A stretch of 64,000 nt of DNA from Shimazuella soli (GTDB taxonomy: Bacteria; Bacillota; Bacilli; Thermoactinomycetales; Thermoactinomycetaceae): assembly GCF_022511585.1 (NCBI RefSeq), contig NZ_JAKWBN010000001.1, forward strand, positions 234,269-298,268, given 5' to 3'. This document shows, piece after piece, positions 1 to 7,927 of the stretch. The position numbers were made by a program, and so were the translations under genes. Each line of letters begins with the position of its first letter. Position 1 is the first letter of the stretch. The notes under the pieces are model-generated. The model was not told the origin of the DNA and searched no databases. It worked only from the letters and a program-made list of their open reading frames with translations.

Positions 1-2
1 AT

Positions 3-374
3 GAATTAATGGAAGCTGCTGAGCAATTGGGCAATCAAATAAATGATTCAAATGAAGTAAAGCGGTATCTCGAATTGAAAAAAGAAATCCATACAAATGC
101 AGAAGCTCAAATGTTGATAAAATCTTTTGAAAAAGTAAAGGAAGACTTTGAGGAAACAAAAAGATTTGGTATTTTTCATCCCAATTATCATGAAGCGAAA
201 GAAAAAATGGAGTATTATCAAGAAAAGCTAAATGATCATCCCCTGATCGGCGAGTATTTTAAAACCGAGCAGCAGATTGAGCAATTGTTATTCCAAGTTT
301 CACATCTCATTGCTCGGTCTGTCTCCAAAGAAATAAAAGTACCAAATGATCTAATTACAAGAAAAAAAAGGTAA
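3..374 (+). CDS. ricF: RicF (YlbF) family regulator, 5' end outside window
   Basis: Coding sequence is open from the first bases of the window, so the true start is upstream. The visible 123 residues align well from memory with YlbF/RicF of Bacillus: a conserved central stretch (SFEKVKEDFEETKRFG then HPNY) and a C-terminal helix ending in KVP. In Bacillus subtilis RicF acts with RicA and RicT as a complex that promotes RNA processing through RNase Y and supports competence, sporulation and biofilm formation. The Bacillus protein ends in a cysteine-rich tail that helps bind an iron-sulfur cluster; here the protein stops soon after KVP with ITRKKR and has no cysteine at all in the visible part. 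Family assignment is confident; loss of cluster binding is inference. Confidence 0.8.
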   Translation, partial: ELMEAAEQLGNQINDSNEVKRYLELKKEIHTNAEAQMLIKSFEKVKEDFEETKRFGIFHPNYHEAKEKMEYYQEKLNDHPLIGEYFKTEQQIEQLLFQVSHLIARSVSKEIKVPNDLITRKKR

Positions 375-514
375 TAGATTAGCTTTTTTGCTCCATTTTT
401 ACAGTTTACACATAGTTTTCCACAGCAAAAGCTTTTTCATCATGCGATAATACTTGACATTCAAGAAGCACCACCTTTTATATAAAAGATAGGAAAGCGG
501 GGTTTTTTGGGATA

Positions 515-961
515 GTGAATTTATTCGAGGATTTGCGAAATAAAATTGGAAAAAGTGTTGCAGAGACGAGTCATGCATCCAAACGAATGATTGAGCTGAG
601 CAAACTAAATTACAAACGTAAAGAAAAGAAACGAGAAGCGGATCAGATAGCTGAAGAAATCGGCTGGATAGCTTTTACCGAATGGGAAAAAGAACAGAAT
701 GTCAGTATCAACAAAGCACTGAAAAGTGGGTTAGAGCGTCTGCAATTTGTACAAAGAGAAATGAAAAGCATTGATATGGAAATAGAAAAAGTGAAAAATG
801 AAAATAAGTTTTCTTATTCCGATGGTTTATCTCCAGTGGGTCATCAAACTACCCCATTTTCTGAACCATCATCTTTGCTCATTTATTTATGTCCTTATTG
901 TGCCCATCAAGTAGGTGAAGATGATAGGCAGTGCAGAAATTGTCAAAAAAATTATTACTAA
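515..961 (+). CDS. Hypothetical protein with coiled coil and C-terminal zinc ribbon
   Basis: A 148-residue protein starting at GTG 515. Residues 1-95 are strongly charged and helical with heptad-like spacing, consistent with a coiled coil. Residues 126-143 hold two cysteine pairs (C126/C129 and C140/C143) typical of a zinc-ribbon knuckle. The middle (96-122) is Ser/Pro-rich and probably a flexible linker. No signal peptide or membrane segment. It lies between ricF and minD on the same strand, but with about 140 bases on each side, so an operon is not certain. I do not recognise a named family; a protein- or nucleic-acid-binding scaffold is the most that can be inferred. Confidence 0.7.
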   Translation: MNLFEDLRNKIGKSVAETSHASKRMIELSKLNYKRKEKKREADQIAEEIGWIAFTEWEKEQNVSINKALKSGLERLQFVQREMKSIDMEIEKVKNENKFSYSDGLSPVGHQTTPFSEPSSLLIYLCPYCAHQVGEDDRQCRNCQKNYY

Positions 962-1103
962 ATTTACCATTTTATAGAGGGATTAAACAATATTTGTCGA
1001 ATTCAGGAAAAATCACCTTCTGGGCGAATATTGTGTAGGTTCCATTTTTAATTAATCAGTCAAAGGAAAAATAACACTGACTTCTCCAGAAAGGAGTACG
1101 TAG

Positions 1104-1904
1104 ATGAGCCAGAGATCAGTAGCAATTACTATTACTAGTGGAAAGGGAGGAGTGGGAAAATCTACTACAGTAGCTTCCGTAGGTCTAGGTTTAGCCCAAT
1201 TAGGACATCGAGTTTGTTTGGTGGATACAGATATTGGATTACGAAAATTAGATCTCATGTTGGGTTTAGAAAATCGTATTGTATATGACATTGTGGATGT
1301 TATTGAAGGAGTTAGCAAACTTAGACAATCTTTGGTCCGCCACAAAGAGTATCCCGACTTAGCATTACTCCCAGCAGCCCAAACCCGCTACAAAGAAGAA
1401 GTATCTCCAAGTCAAGTAAAACAAGTGGTAAATGAGTTGCGTAAAGAATTTGATTTTATTTTAATTGACTCTCCAGCAGGTATAGAAGGTGGCTTTCGAA
1501 ATGCTATTGCTGCTGCTGACAGGGCAATACTTGTGGTAAACCCAGAAATACCATCTGTCAGGGACTCTGATAGAGTAATTGGTCTCTTGGAATCAGCAAA
1601 TTTAGACCAGATTGATCTTGTTGTAAATCGTGTACAGCCAGATATGGTAAAAGACGGTGATATGCTGAGTGTAGATCGTGTTAAAAATCACTTAGCTATT
1701 AATTTATTGGGTGTAGTTCCAGAGGATCGCAGAATAATTCGTTCATCAAATACAGGGGAGCCTGTCATATTGGATGGTAAATCATATGCTGGTAAAGCTT
1801 TTTCTAACATCGCTCGAAGATTGTCAGGTGAGGATGTGCCTTTCCTCGAATTAGAAGAAGGTACGCTTATTTCGCGGATTAAACGATTGTTTCACATCGC
1901 GTGA
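1104..1904 (+). CDS. minD: Septum site-determining ATPase MinD
   Basis: A 266-residue ParA/MinD family ATPase. The deviant Walker A motif KGGVGKS is at residues 14-20, the switch II region reads LIDSPAGIEGGF, and the last residues (LISRIKRLFHIA) form the amphipathic membrane-targeting helix typical of MinD. MinD binds the membrane in its ATP form and positions the division inhibitor MinC away from midcell. Start ATG 1104 follows AAAGGAG at good spacing. The minE gene follows directly. No minC gene lies beside it here. FlhG/YlxH-type paralogues are the main alternative, but the C-terminal helix and the adjacent minE favour MinD strongly. Confidence 0.95.
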   Translation: MSQRSVAITITSGKGGVGKSTTVASVGLGLAQLGHRVCLVDTDIGLRKLDLMLGLENRIVYDIVDVIEGVSKLRQSLVRHKEYPDLALLPAAQTRYKEEVSPSQVKQVVNELRKEFDFILIDSPAGIEGGFRNAIAAADRAILVVNPEIPSVRDSDRVIGLLESANLDQIDLVVNRVQPDMVKDGDMLSVDRVKNHLAINLLGVVPEDRRIIRSSNTGEPVILDGKSYAGKAFSNIARRLSGEDVPFLELEEGTLISRIKRLFHIA

Positions 1905-1927
1905 AAAGAAATCGAGGTGAAACAGCA

Positions 1928-2194
1928 TTGACCTTATTTAATATGTTTAATAAAGAGAAAGAGGAACCAACAGCAGTAACTGCTGACGATCGTCTATCTC
2001 TTGTCTTGAGTTACCAGAGATCAGATATTGATGAGAAGAAATTAAAATTATTTCAAACTAAATTGATCGAGCTATGTGATGATTTTGGATACGATGTTGT
2101 AGGGCAGGTTACTATTGTACCTCAATCCAAAGAAAGAACTACCATCATCAATGCAAGTATCCCAGTGCGGCCAAAAAATCAACCAAAAGAATAA
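1928..2194 (+). CDS. minE: Cell division topological specificity factor MinE
   Basis: An 88-residue protein. The N-terminus (TLFNMFNK) is the short amphipathic membrane-binding helix, followed by the MinD-interacting stretch with DRLSLVLSYQRSDI and a C-terminal dimerisation domain (VTIVPQ...TTIINASIPV). MinE stimulates MinD ATPase and drives oscillation or localisation of the Min system. I chose TTG 1928 because GAGGTG lies eight bases upstream and the length then matches the family; a longer GTG start at 1901 would overlap the minD stop. The gene follows minD after 23 bases and is co-transcribed with it. Many Bacillales use DivIVA/MinJ instead of MinE, so its presence is worth noting. Confidence 0.9.
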   Translation: MTLFNMFNKEKEEPTAVTADDRLSLVLSYQRSDIDEKKLKLFQTKLIELCDDFGYDVVGQVTIVPQSKERTTIINASIPVRPKNQPKE

Positions 2195-2221
2195 ATGTGG
2201 TTTACCATCACAGATGCACGA

Positions 2222-2250
2222 AGAGTCTATCCCATAAATAGACTCTTTTT
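2222..2250 (+). terminator. Intrinsic terminator of minDE
   Basis: A nine-base inverted repeat, AGAGTCTAT with ATAGACTCT, followed by a run of five T residues just after the minE stop codon. Confidence 0.85.
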
Positions 2251-2284
2251 CCTATACTGTATAGAGAATGTTGAATTACTCACC

Positions 2285-2475
2285 TTAAAAGCGCAGATGT
2301 ACACCTCAGACAGCACAAAGTCGTAAATCGCTTTGCTCCTAATATACGGGTTGTGCTAACATACTCAAGCAAGATCGCCTTTGTCTCGATCTGAGTAGAT
2401 GGAGAGTCCTTTGTGTTTTTTTGGTTGGCAGTCGCGGAAGACACACATCAAGCGACTTTTTCCCACGATTTCATA
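2285..2475. other. Structured intergenic region, possible ncRNA
   Basis: This holds most of the 360-base gap between minE and the convergent Myb-type regulator gene, with no convincing reading frame. Three nested or successive inverted repeats are visible on the plus strand: AGCACAA (2312) with TTGTGCT (2351); CTCA...AGATCG with CGATCTGAG (about 2361-2397); and AGTCGC with GCGACT followed by five T residues (about 2434-2466). Blocks at 2291-2335 recur at 33127-33186. The layout could be a small RNA ending in a terminator near 2470, but strand and function are unknown. Confidence 0.3.
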
Positions 2476-2554
2476 GGTTGATTGGCATAAAGAAGATTTT
2501 TATAATAACTTGCATGGGAAGCAATATATATGATAAGTTCATTTTTAAAATAAT

Positions 2555-3337
2555 TTAGGTATCTCTTTGCATTTTCATCGCTAAAAAGTCTGCAATAATG
2601 CTTGGAAACGCTTTATCTTCACTCAAAGTCAGCAAAGAAATTGATACGCGTGTTCCTCCATACTGGCGCATTAGCAAATTTAACTTTTCTTTTGCTTCTG
2701 ACGTCAAACGACCATAACGAGATTCAAAAGCTCGGTAAATCATTGTCTCTTCTGTCTGGGATGGAGATTCTTGAGTTGGATTTGTGTTCCAGATTGAGGA
2801 GAGACTTGGCGTTTGAAATTGTTCATTGGTCGTTTCTGAGCGATCTAAATTGCGAATGATGGGTCGATTGGTTTGCCATTCGGGCAACTTTCTTTTTTTT
2901 CTAGGCCGTTCAGCAGGTAGATGAGCAAATCTTTCTGGCTGTTTTCTTCTGAGGGTATAAATTCGCTGATAGATGGCCCCTTGCGTACGTGAAAGTTTTT
3001 CTTCTAAAGAGGAAATTGCTGTAGATAACGACTTACCAGCTCCAAGATGTTTATTAACCGTATCAATCACAATATCTTCTTCTGTTTCAGTCCAACTATT
3101 TAATCGTGCTGCATTATCTTTATATTGTTCATCCATCACTTCAAAGCGTGATGGTTGCTCTGATTTTAATTTTCTTACATGGGACATGATACCTGCATAG
3201 CCACGATTTAATGTATTGGCTATAACTTTGATGGTATCTCGCTCTCTTTCCCCTTTTTTTACTCCTTCATTTACTAATTCTATAATTTTTTCATTTTCTT
3301 CTATGGAATATTTGCCTTTTTTTGGGTCGAGCAGCAT
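2555..3337 (-). CDS. RsfA/YlbO-type regulator with two Myb/SANT-like repeats
   Basis: A 260-residue soluble protein. Two helix-rich repeats resembling Myb/SANT DNA-binding domains are visible, roughly residues 8-57 (YSIEENEKIIELVNEG...GIMSHVRKL) and 76-128 (WTETEEDIVIDTVNKH...AIYQRIYTLRRK). A basic linker (RPRKKRKLPEW) and a low-complexity Ser/Thr/Gln stretch follow, then a helical C-terminus. RsfA and YlbO of Bacillus subtilis share this double-repeat plan; RsfA modulates sigma-F-dependent sporulation genes. I chose the ATG at 3337 (LLDPKKGKY) because AAGGAG sits just upstream; a longer frame from 3454 has no ribosome-binding site. DNA binding and a sporulation role are inferred from the fold only. 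Confidence 0.75.
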   Translation of the reverse strand: MLLDPKKGKYSIEENEKIIELVNEGVKKGERERDTIKVIANTLNRGYAGIMSHVRKLKSEQPSRFEVMDEQYKDNAARLNSWTETEEDIVIDTVNKHLGAGKSLSTAISSLEEKLSRTQGAIYQRIYTLRRKQPERFAHLPAERPRKKRKLPEWQTNRPIIRNLDRSETTNEQFQTPSLSSIWNTNPTQESPSQTEETMIYRAFESRYGRLTSEAKEKLNLLMRQYGGTRVSISLLTLSEDKAFPSIIADFLAMKMQRDT

Positions 3338-3558
3338 ATAGAAACTCCTTTCAATGTTCACATTTTTATTACTTAACAATATAACAGAAAAGACACAAAC
3401 TTTTCCACTATTAAGATAGCAATTATGAACATAAGTGTTTTCCATGCTGTACATGATGATTTTAGCTGGCTAAATTTAATAAAATATGCGAAATGAAGTA
3501 TGAAAAGGAAATTATTGGACAAATGATAGAGATATAAGAGATTAAAGGAGTGCTTAAG

Positions 3559-3966
3559 TTGTTGTCTTTAAATCAAATCCGCTGGGGGCTTACTTCTAGA
3601 CTAGAAGATCCACCACATAAACAATGGTCTGAACAAGCCCAAGCTGCAATAGTCATTCTTTGGGGGCTACTCATATATCCTCAATTGGACAAGGATATAA
3701 AAAAACAGTGGAATGCAAAAGATTACATAGAGCTTTCAAAATTTCATGATCTATTCCAAGCCTATAGTGGAGATCAAACAACGGAAACGCTATTAGAGCT
3801 TTTAACAGAGTATGATTATGTTCGGTTAGATGAAAAAAATCATATTCGATCGGGAACACAATTATTTTCAGCTGTACATGCTCTTGGGATGTATCGCTTT
3901 TTTCGATCATCTGTAATTGCGAGACAGCTTTTTCAAACTATGCAAAAAACCAGCTCCTCTTCTTGA
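3559..3966 (+). CDS. Hypothetical protein
   Basis: A protein of about 135 residues, predominantly helical, with no signal peptide, clear membrane segment or motif I recognise. TTG 3559 is chosen because AAAGGAG at 3544-3550 is eight bases upstream; the in-frame GTG at 3550 overlaps that site. The gene is alone: a divergent regulator gene lies upstream, and its 3' end overlaps the shared terminator at 3948-3982. Function unknown. Confidence 0.65.
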   Translation: MLSLNQIRWGLTSRLEDPPHKQWSEQAQAAIVILWGLLIYPQLDKDIKKQWNAKDYIELSKFHDLFQAYSGDQTTETLLELLTEYDYVRLDEKNHIRSGTQLFSAVHALGMYRFFRSSVIARQLFQTMQKTSSSS

Positions 3967-3982
3967 GGGCTGGTTAATTTTT
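3948..3982 (+). terminator. Intrinsic terminator overlapping a gene end
   Basis: AACCAGC pairs with GCTGGTT around the stop codon of the upstream gene, followed by a T-rich tract. It lies between two convergent genes and the stem contains the stop codon of both neighbours' ends. Confidence 0.7.
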
Positions 3983-4126
3983 TTGCTCCAATAAATTTTC
4001 AATTTCTTTTTTTAACAATTCCAATTGATCTCTACTTAATTTAGGTAAGTCTTGGATCATAAGATCAAATTTCATGGAGCGAAACTGTTTTAAAAAAGCA
4101 GGTATATGTGGTGTGTTTGCAGACAT
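3974..4126 (-). CDS. Small hypothetical protein, 50 residues
   Basis: A short gene reading MSANTPHIPAFLKQF at its start and ending in a charged helix rich in Leu, Lys and Glu (LELLKKEIENLLEQKN). GGTGGGA lies about nine bases before the ATG at 4126. The composition is that of a small helical, possibly coiled-coil protein. No family recognised. It converges on the gene ending at 3966. The ribosome-binding site and sensible protein composition support it as real. Confidence 0.6.
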   Translation of the reverse strand: MSANTPHIPAFLKQFRSMKFDLMIQDLPKLSRDQLELLKKEIENLLEQKN

Positions 4127-4326
4127 GATGTTATCCCACCTTTAAAAGTATAACTTTTTAAGAATGATGTTACTATTCTATCAGAAAACGTTTCCCATTC
4201 AAACTAAATAAAAACTTTCCTCTATTTCGATATTTTATGTTTATCTTATGTCGAGAAAGGGTATATACCGATGTGACAAGTTAATTCTTTTTATATATCT
4301 AGATGAATAGAGGTGCTGAGTAAGAC

Positions 4327-4491
4327 ATGATGGAGGAGCTTAAAGCACTGGAAAAGCAGATAGATCTATTAATGGAAGAATACTTACTTGCAAAAGAGCG
4401 ACATGAGTTTTTGGAACAATATGACCTACACCAAGAAATGAAAAAACTAAGACAACAACATAAAGAAATGCGCAGGAATCTTATAAGTTAA
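4327..4491 (+). CDS. Small helical charged protein, 54 residues
   Basis: A short gene starting MMEELKALEKQI and ending in RRNLIS. It is almost entirely charged and leucine-rich with heptad spacing, so a coiled coil is likely. AGAGGTG lies upstream and a strong intrinsic terminator follows directly (4497-4535), which supports a genuine single-gene unit. The second ATG (4330) is an equally possible start. No family recognised; small Bacillus sporulation proteins have similar character, but that is only a resemblance. Confidence 0.55.
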   Translation: MMEELKALEKQIDLLMEEYLLAKERHEFLEQYDLHQEMKKLRQQHKEMRRNLIS

Positions 4492-4496
4492 ATAGC

Positions 4497-4535
4497 AAAA
4501 AGCACGCTGTATATAATATGTACAGCGTGCTTTTT
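4497..4535 (+). terminator. Strong intrinsic terminator
   Basis: Perfect 15-base inverted repeat (AAAAAGCACGCTGTA and its complement) with a nine-base loop; A- and T-tracts on both sides make it able to work in both directions. Confidence 0.9.
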
Positions 4536-4642
4536 ATTTATTTTCCAACAAATGTCATTGAAATTCCAGTTTTTCACACGAATGTTCCAAAGCAAAAAGA
4601 AGCAATATAAGAGTACACCCAGCGGAGAGGAGGTGAGACAAC

Positions 4643-4852
4643 ATGGCACAAAATCGTGGCAACAATTCTAACCAATTGTTAGTACAAGGAGCAGCTCAAG
4701 CTCTTGATCAAATGAAGTATGAAATCGCTCAAGAATTTGGTGTACAACTTGGTCCTGACACTACTTCTCGTGCAAACGGTTCTGTAGGAGGAGAAATCAC
4801 CAAACGTCTTGTATCTTTAGCTGAGCAACAACTTGGTGGCGGAGCTTTCTAA
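4643..4852 (+). CDS. Alpha/beta-type small acid-soluble spore protein
   Basis: A 69-residue protein with the two conserved SASP motifs: [19 protein letters not shown], containing the GPR protease cleavage region (EIAQE), and [13 protein letters not shown]. These proteins coat and protect DNA in the dormant spore and are degraded for amino acids on germination. A strong GGAGGTGA site precedes ATG 4643. It stands alone between two terminators, the usual arrangement for ssp genes, which are read by sigma-G in the forespore. Family certain; which ssp paralogue cannot be said. Confidence 0.97.
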   Translation: MAQNRGNNSNQLLVQGAAQALDQMKYEIAQEFGVQLGPDTTSRANGSVGGEITKRLVSLAEQQLGGGAF

Positions 4853-4885
4853 GACTCTTGCACATATAGTTAAATACTTGGTGAT

Positions 4886-4913
4886 ATGAGCAGTGATTTC
4901 GATCACTGCTCAT
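4886..4913 (+). terminator. SASP gene terminator with UUCG loop
   Basis: A perfect 12-base stem, ATGAGCAGTGAT and complement, closed by a TTCG tetraloop (UUCG in RNA), 33 bases after the SASP stop. The following tract is only moderately T-rich. Confidence 0.75.
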
Positions 4914-4990
4914 TTACTTGCTTTGAAAAACGCTCCTCGATATAATCAGCCTGATACATACAAAAGAAACAGAAGCGAGGGGTGAATTTC

Positions 4991-5482
4991 GTGAAAGTAT
5001 TTTCTCATGGGAGCAATGTGAATTTCCAAATTTCAGCACGAGAAATGTTTTTTACTGACTTAGAATCGCTTCTTAAGCGAAAAAAAGAACAGAGTGGGCG
5101 GTTCGTGATGGGTTTACTTAAACCGGACAAAGAACAGCTTGTTGTTTATGGTCTCCTAACTAGATATAACTTAAACGACACAGAACATACATTTGAATTG
5201 GAAGATGAGACGATAAAGTGGCCGCAAGATCAGTTTTTGCTCAGTCAGGAAGCTGTTTTTACGATTGAAGATGAACGCCAAGGTCAAGTGGATTACGACA
5301 TTTTATATCTTACTTATGAAGACAGCGAAGGGGAATCGGTATTGTTTTTTATCGATGAAAATAACGTCACTCATCCATTGGCTTGTGTAGTTCAATTTTA
5401 CGAACAAGTCAAAGAGGTTGGTCGCGATGTTGACTTTTCATTGACTGGGTGTTCTGCGAACGAATGGAAACCTCAAAAATAA
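4991..5482 (+). CDS. Hypothetical protein
   Basis: A 163-residue acidic, soluble protein with alternating strand-like stretches (FVMGLL, LVVYGLL, DILYLTY, SVLFFIDE). GTG 4991 fits the GAGGGG site at 4977-4982 better than the in-frame GTG at 4982. No motif I recognise. It is a single-gene unit with its own terminator. Confidence 0.65.
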   Translation: MKVFSHGSNVNFQISAREMFFTDLESLLKRKKEQSGRFVMGLLKPDKEQLVVYGLLTRYNLNDTEHTFELEDETIKWPQDQFLLSQEAVFTIEDERQGQVDYDILYLTYEDSEGESVLFFIDENNVTHPLACVVQFYEQVKEVGRDVDFSLTGCSANEWKPQK

Positions 5483-5505
5483 GTTTTGAAAAAACCTATA
5501 TTATT

Positions 5506-5534
5506 AAAAAGCCTACAATAATGTAGGCTTTTTT
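5506..5534 (+). terminator. Intrinsic terminator
   Basis: AAAAAGCCTACA pairs with TGTAGGCTTTTT across a short loop, followed by T residues; right after the hypothetical gene ending at 5482. Confidence 0.85.
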
Positions 5535-5618
5535 CTTTATCGTCTAAAAAGGGCACTTTCTTGGGTGATTACATATACCGTTAGGATTCCTTTCCCATAT
5601 CTTATGTTAACAAGCTCA

Positions 5619-5966
5619 CTACTTTTTTTTCTTATTGTAATGCTCTTTAATGATCGACATCATAGCAGGTGAATTGAACAAATCATACATGAAATCACCT
5701 TTTGGGCCAGCATTTGGAGCAGAAGTGGATGGATTACTGGGTGTGGCAGTTTTAGGCGTATCTGTCTTAGGAGTATCTGTCTTGGAAGCATCTGGTTTTG
5801 GCTTATTAAATTTTGCCATGTGATTGATAAGTTTCATCAACTTTTCTCGATCACCAAACGATGCATTCACATTATAAATAGCCTGCATCATCTCATCCAG
5901 TTGACTTGTTTTTTTGGATAGATCACTTGCTAGCTTTGCCAATTCTGCAAAATAATCATCACTCAT
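5619..5966 (-). CDS. Hypothetical protein with TPKTDTP repeats
   Basis: A 115-residue protein. Residues 1-52 are helical, with a likely amphipathic helix; residues 55-90 are a low-complexity linker of three TPKT-type repeats and Ser/Pro/Ala; the end (MYDLFNSPAMMSIIKEHYNKKKK) is a short basic helix. AGGATGG precedes ATG 5966. No signal peptide. The organisation resembles small spore-coat or coat-morphogenesis proteins of Bacillales, but there is no family evidence for that. It is divergent from the protease gene at 6043. Confidence 0.6.
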   Translation of the reverse strand: MSDDYFAELAKLASDLSKKTSQLDEMMQAIYNVNASFGDREKLMKLINHMAKFNKPKPDASKTDTPKTDTPKTATPSNPSTSAPNAGPKGDFMYDLFNSPAMMSIIKEHYNKKKK

Positions 5967-6042
5967 TTTTTCACCATCCTAATGAGAATCAATTGTTTTA
6001 TAGTCTATTCTCCATTCAGCTTATGAGTGAGGGGGAAAGAAA

Positions 6043-7140
6043 ATGGAACCAGAGAATGGGAACCCTCAAAATATTAGGAATAGAAGGATTTTTTATTTAA
6101 AAGAGGGAGCAGACTTCGTAAGATGTTCCAGAGAGTTAAAAAAGCAAGGCATCACGCCAATCGAATATCTTCCTCATTTGGGGATGGTGATTGGAGAATC
6201 GGTAAATCCTCGATTAAAAGTTGATAATCATCCATATGTAGAACATGCAGAGCAAGACATACGTGTAAATATAACAGAACCTTCGTATCATGGCAGTACG
6301 TATGCAGTTAAACCTACTTTCCCTTGGGGAATAGAGCGTATTGGAGCACCGATGGTTTGGACGAAAGTAAAAGGACGAGGAATACGTATTGCTGTTATTG
6401 ATACAGGCATTGATCCAAGTCACCCCGCAATTTATCGTAATTACAAAGGTGGAATAAATATTTTGGCAAGAAGTTTTCCACCAATGGATTATAATGGTCA
6501 TGGAACTCACGTAGCAGGGATTATTGCAGGTAGATCGCGAAATACGGGGCTAGTTGGAGTTGCACCATGGGCAAGTTTGTATGCCGTAAAAGCATTTAAC
6601 AAAAATGGAAGTGCAAATTTATCTGATTTACTCAGTGCGATTAATTGGTGCATCGAGAAGCGGATGCACATTATTAACATGAGTTTTGGGATGGAAATGG
6701 TGAGCGAATCGCTAAAAAAAGCTATTATGATTGCTCATCGAAAAAAAATTGTAATGGTAGCAGCTACAGGAAATCAAGGGCTAAAAAATTCGATCGATTT
6801 TCCTGCGCGATTCCCGGAGACAATTGCAGTAACTTCTATCGGTATGAACAATAGAATCTCGCCTTTTGGAAATAGGGGAAAAGGTGTGGATATCGCTGCT
6901 CCAGGAGAAAAAATCCCTTCTGCTTGGTTAGGGCAGACGACAAAAGAAATGAGCGGCACTTCGATGGCAGTACCCCATGTGTCAGGTACAATTGCATTGA
7001 TGTTGCAGTTAAATCCAAATTTAAATCCAGAACAAATTCGATATTTGTTATTATACACAGGCAGAAAAATGGATCGGGAATTTATTCGGACGGTAAATAC
7101 TAGTCAAGCTATACGTTATCTTTTGCGATCTAAAAAATAA
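6043..7140 (+). CDS. Subtilisin-like serine protease (S8), no signal peptide
   Basis: A 365-residue peptidase S8 protein. The catalytic triad is complete: D120 in IAVIDTGID, H153 in NGHGTHVAG, S307 in GTSMAVPHVSG, with the oxyanion asparagine N244 in AATGNQG. Residues 1-90 form a short inhibitor-like prodomain (IFYLKEGADFVRCSRELKKQG...). There is no signal peptide, so it is either intracellular or exported in an unusual way, like AprX or IspA of Bacillus. GAGGGGG precedes ATG 6043. Likely role is intracellular protein turnover, possibly in sporulation; that part is inference. Confidence 0.9.
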   Translation: MEPENGNPQNIRNRRIFYLKEGADFVRCSRELKKQGITPIEYLPHLGMVIGESVNPRLKVDNHPYVEHAEQDIRVNITEPSYHGSTYAVKPTFPWGIERIGAPMVWTKVKGRGIRIAVIDTGIDPSHPAIYRNYKGGINILARSFPPMDYNGHGTHVAGIIAGRSRNTGLVGVAPWASLYAVKAFNKNGSANLSDLLSAINWCIEKRMHIINMSFGMEMVSESLKKAIMIAHRKKIVMVAATGNQGLKNSIDFPARFPETIAVTSIGMNNRISPFGNRGKGVDIAAPGEKIPSAWLGQTTKEMSGTSMAVPHVSGTIALMLQLNPNLNPEQIRYLLLYTGRKMDREFIRTVNTSQAIRYLLRSKK

Positions 7141-7160
7141 AAACATAGTTACTTTTAAAT

Positions 7161-7186
7161 ATTTCCATAGCAAAAGCTATGGAAAT
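7161..7186 (+). terminator. Hairpin after protease gene
   Basis: A perfect 11-base stem (ATTTCCATAGC and complement) with an AAAA loop, 20 bases past the protease stop. No long T-tract follows, so termination may be weak. Confidence 0.55.
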
Positions 7187-7269
7187 TTCGCATTTGAAGA
7201 TAAAAAATATTCCCACTTCTCCTACCTACTGTGTTTGACGATTTTGTGTTACACTGTATCATGAAAAAG

Positions 7270-7304
7270 TAGAAAATCCCAACTTAAAAAATTGGGATTT
7301 TCTA
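7270..7304. terminator. Bidirectional intrinsic terminator
   Basis: A perfect 13-base inverted repeat, TAGAAAATCCCAA and complement, with T-richness on both strands, directly after the stop of the minus-strand gamma SASP gene and downstream of the protease gene. Confidence 0.8.
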
Positions 7305-7310
7305 CCTTAC

Positions 7311-7835
7311 TTAAAACTGGTTTTTGCTTTTTTTGCTTTGTGAACGAGCGTTTTGAGCTCTCACTTGGTGTGTATTGGTAGCAGATTCAGAAGCGAATTC
7401 TGTCTGATATTGACCAGCAGCACTACTAGTAGCTCCTGCAGCACTTGCAGCAGAATGAGCGTTCTGAGCAGAAGCAGCGTTTTGAGCTCTTACTTGGTGT
7501 GCATTGGTAGCAGATTCAGAAGCAAATTCTGTCTGATACTGACCAGCAGCACTGCTAGTAGCTCCTGCAGTACTTGCAGCAGAATGAGCGTTCTGAGCAG
7601 AAGCTGCATTTTGAGCTCTTACTTGGTGTGCATTGGTAGCAGATTCAGAAGCGAATTCTGTCTGATATTGACCAGCAGCACTGTTTTGAGCTTGGCTACT
7701 TGCAGAAGCAGCGTTTTGAGCTCTTACTAGCTGAGTGTTCGTAGCAGATTCAGAAGCAAATTCTGTCTGATACTTACTAGCACCAGCGTTATGCTTGTGA
7801 GCGTGAGCAGGATCGGTTTTGTATTTGTTGTTCAT
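7311..7835 (-). CDS. Gamma-type small acid-soluble spore protein with four repeats
   Basis: A 174-residue protein of very biased composition (Ala, Ser, Gln, Asn, Thr). It carries four copies of the gamma-SASP motif YQTEFASESATN, the site where the germination protease GPR cuts. Repeat units are about 35, 43, 43 and 33 residues; the middle two are almost identical. Gamma SASPs do not bind DNA and serve as an amino acid store for outgrowth. I chose ATG 7835 because GGAGGTGATC lies just upstream; the longer frame to 7970 has no such site and overlaps psd. Bacillus SspE has two motif copies, so this is an expanded version. Confidence 0.9.
   Translation of the reverse strand: MNNKYKTDPAHAHKHNAGASKYQTEFASESATNTQLVRAQNAASASSQAQNSAAGQYQTEFASESATNAHQVRAQNAASAQNAHSAASTAGATSSAAGQYQTEFASESATNAHQVRAQNAASAQNAHSAASAAGATSSAAGQYQTEFASESATNTHQVRAQNARSQSKKSKNQF
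7314..7775 (-). repeat. Tandem repeats within the gamma SASP gene
   Basis: Four tandem coding units: 7671-7775, 7542-7670, 7413-7541 and 7314-7412. The two central 129-base units differ at only a few positions, indicating recent duplication or gene conversion. Confidence 0.85.
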
Positions 7836-7927
7836 TCGATCACCTCCTAGAAAGTATTGTGCCCAAGTAGTTTTTTTTCTTCCCATCCGTTTTTTTCCTT
7901 TTAATCGTTTAGAAGTGGAGGCATCTG

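Noticed and set aside
7353-7730. Long plus-strand frame opposite the gamma SASP gene
   Set aside because: It is a Ser/Cys-rich reverse reading of the SASP repeats with no ribosome-binding site.
7314-7775. Repeats considered as a CRISPR array
   Set aside because: They are in-frame coding repeats without unique spacers.
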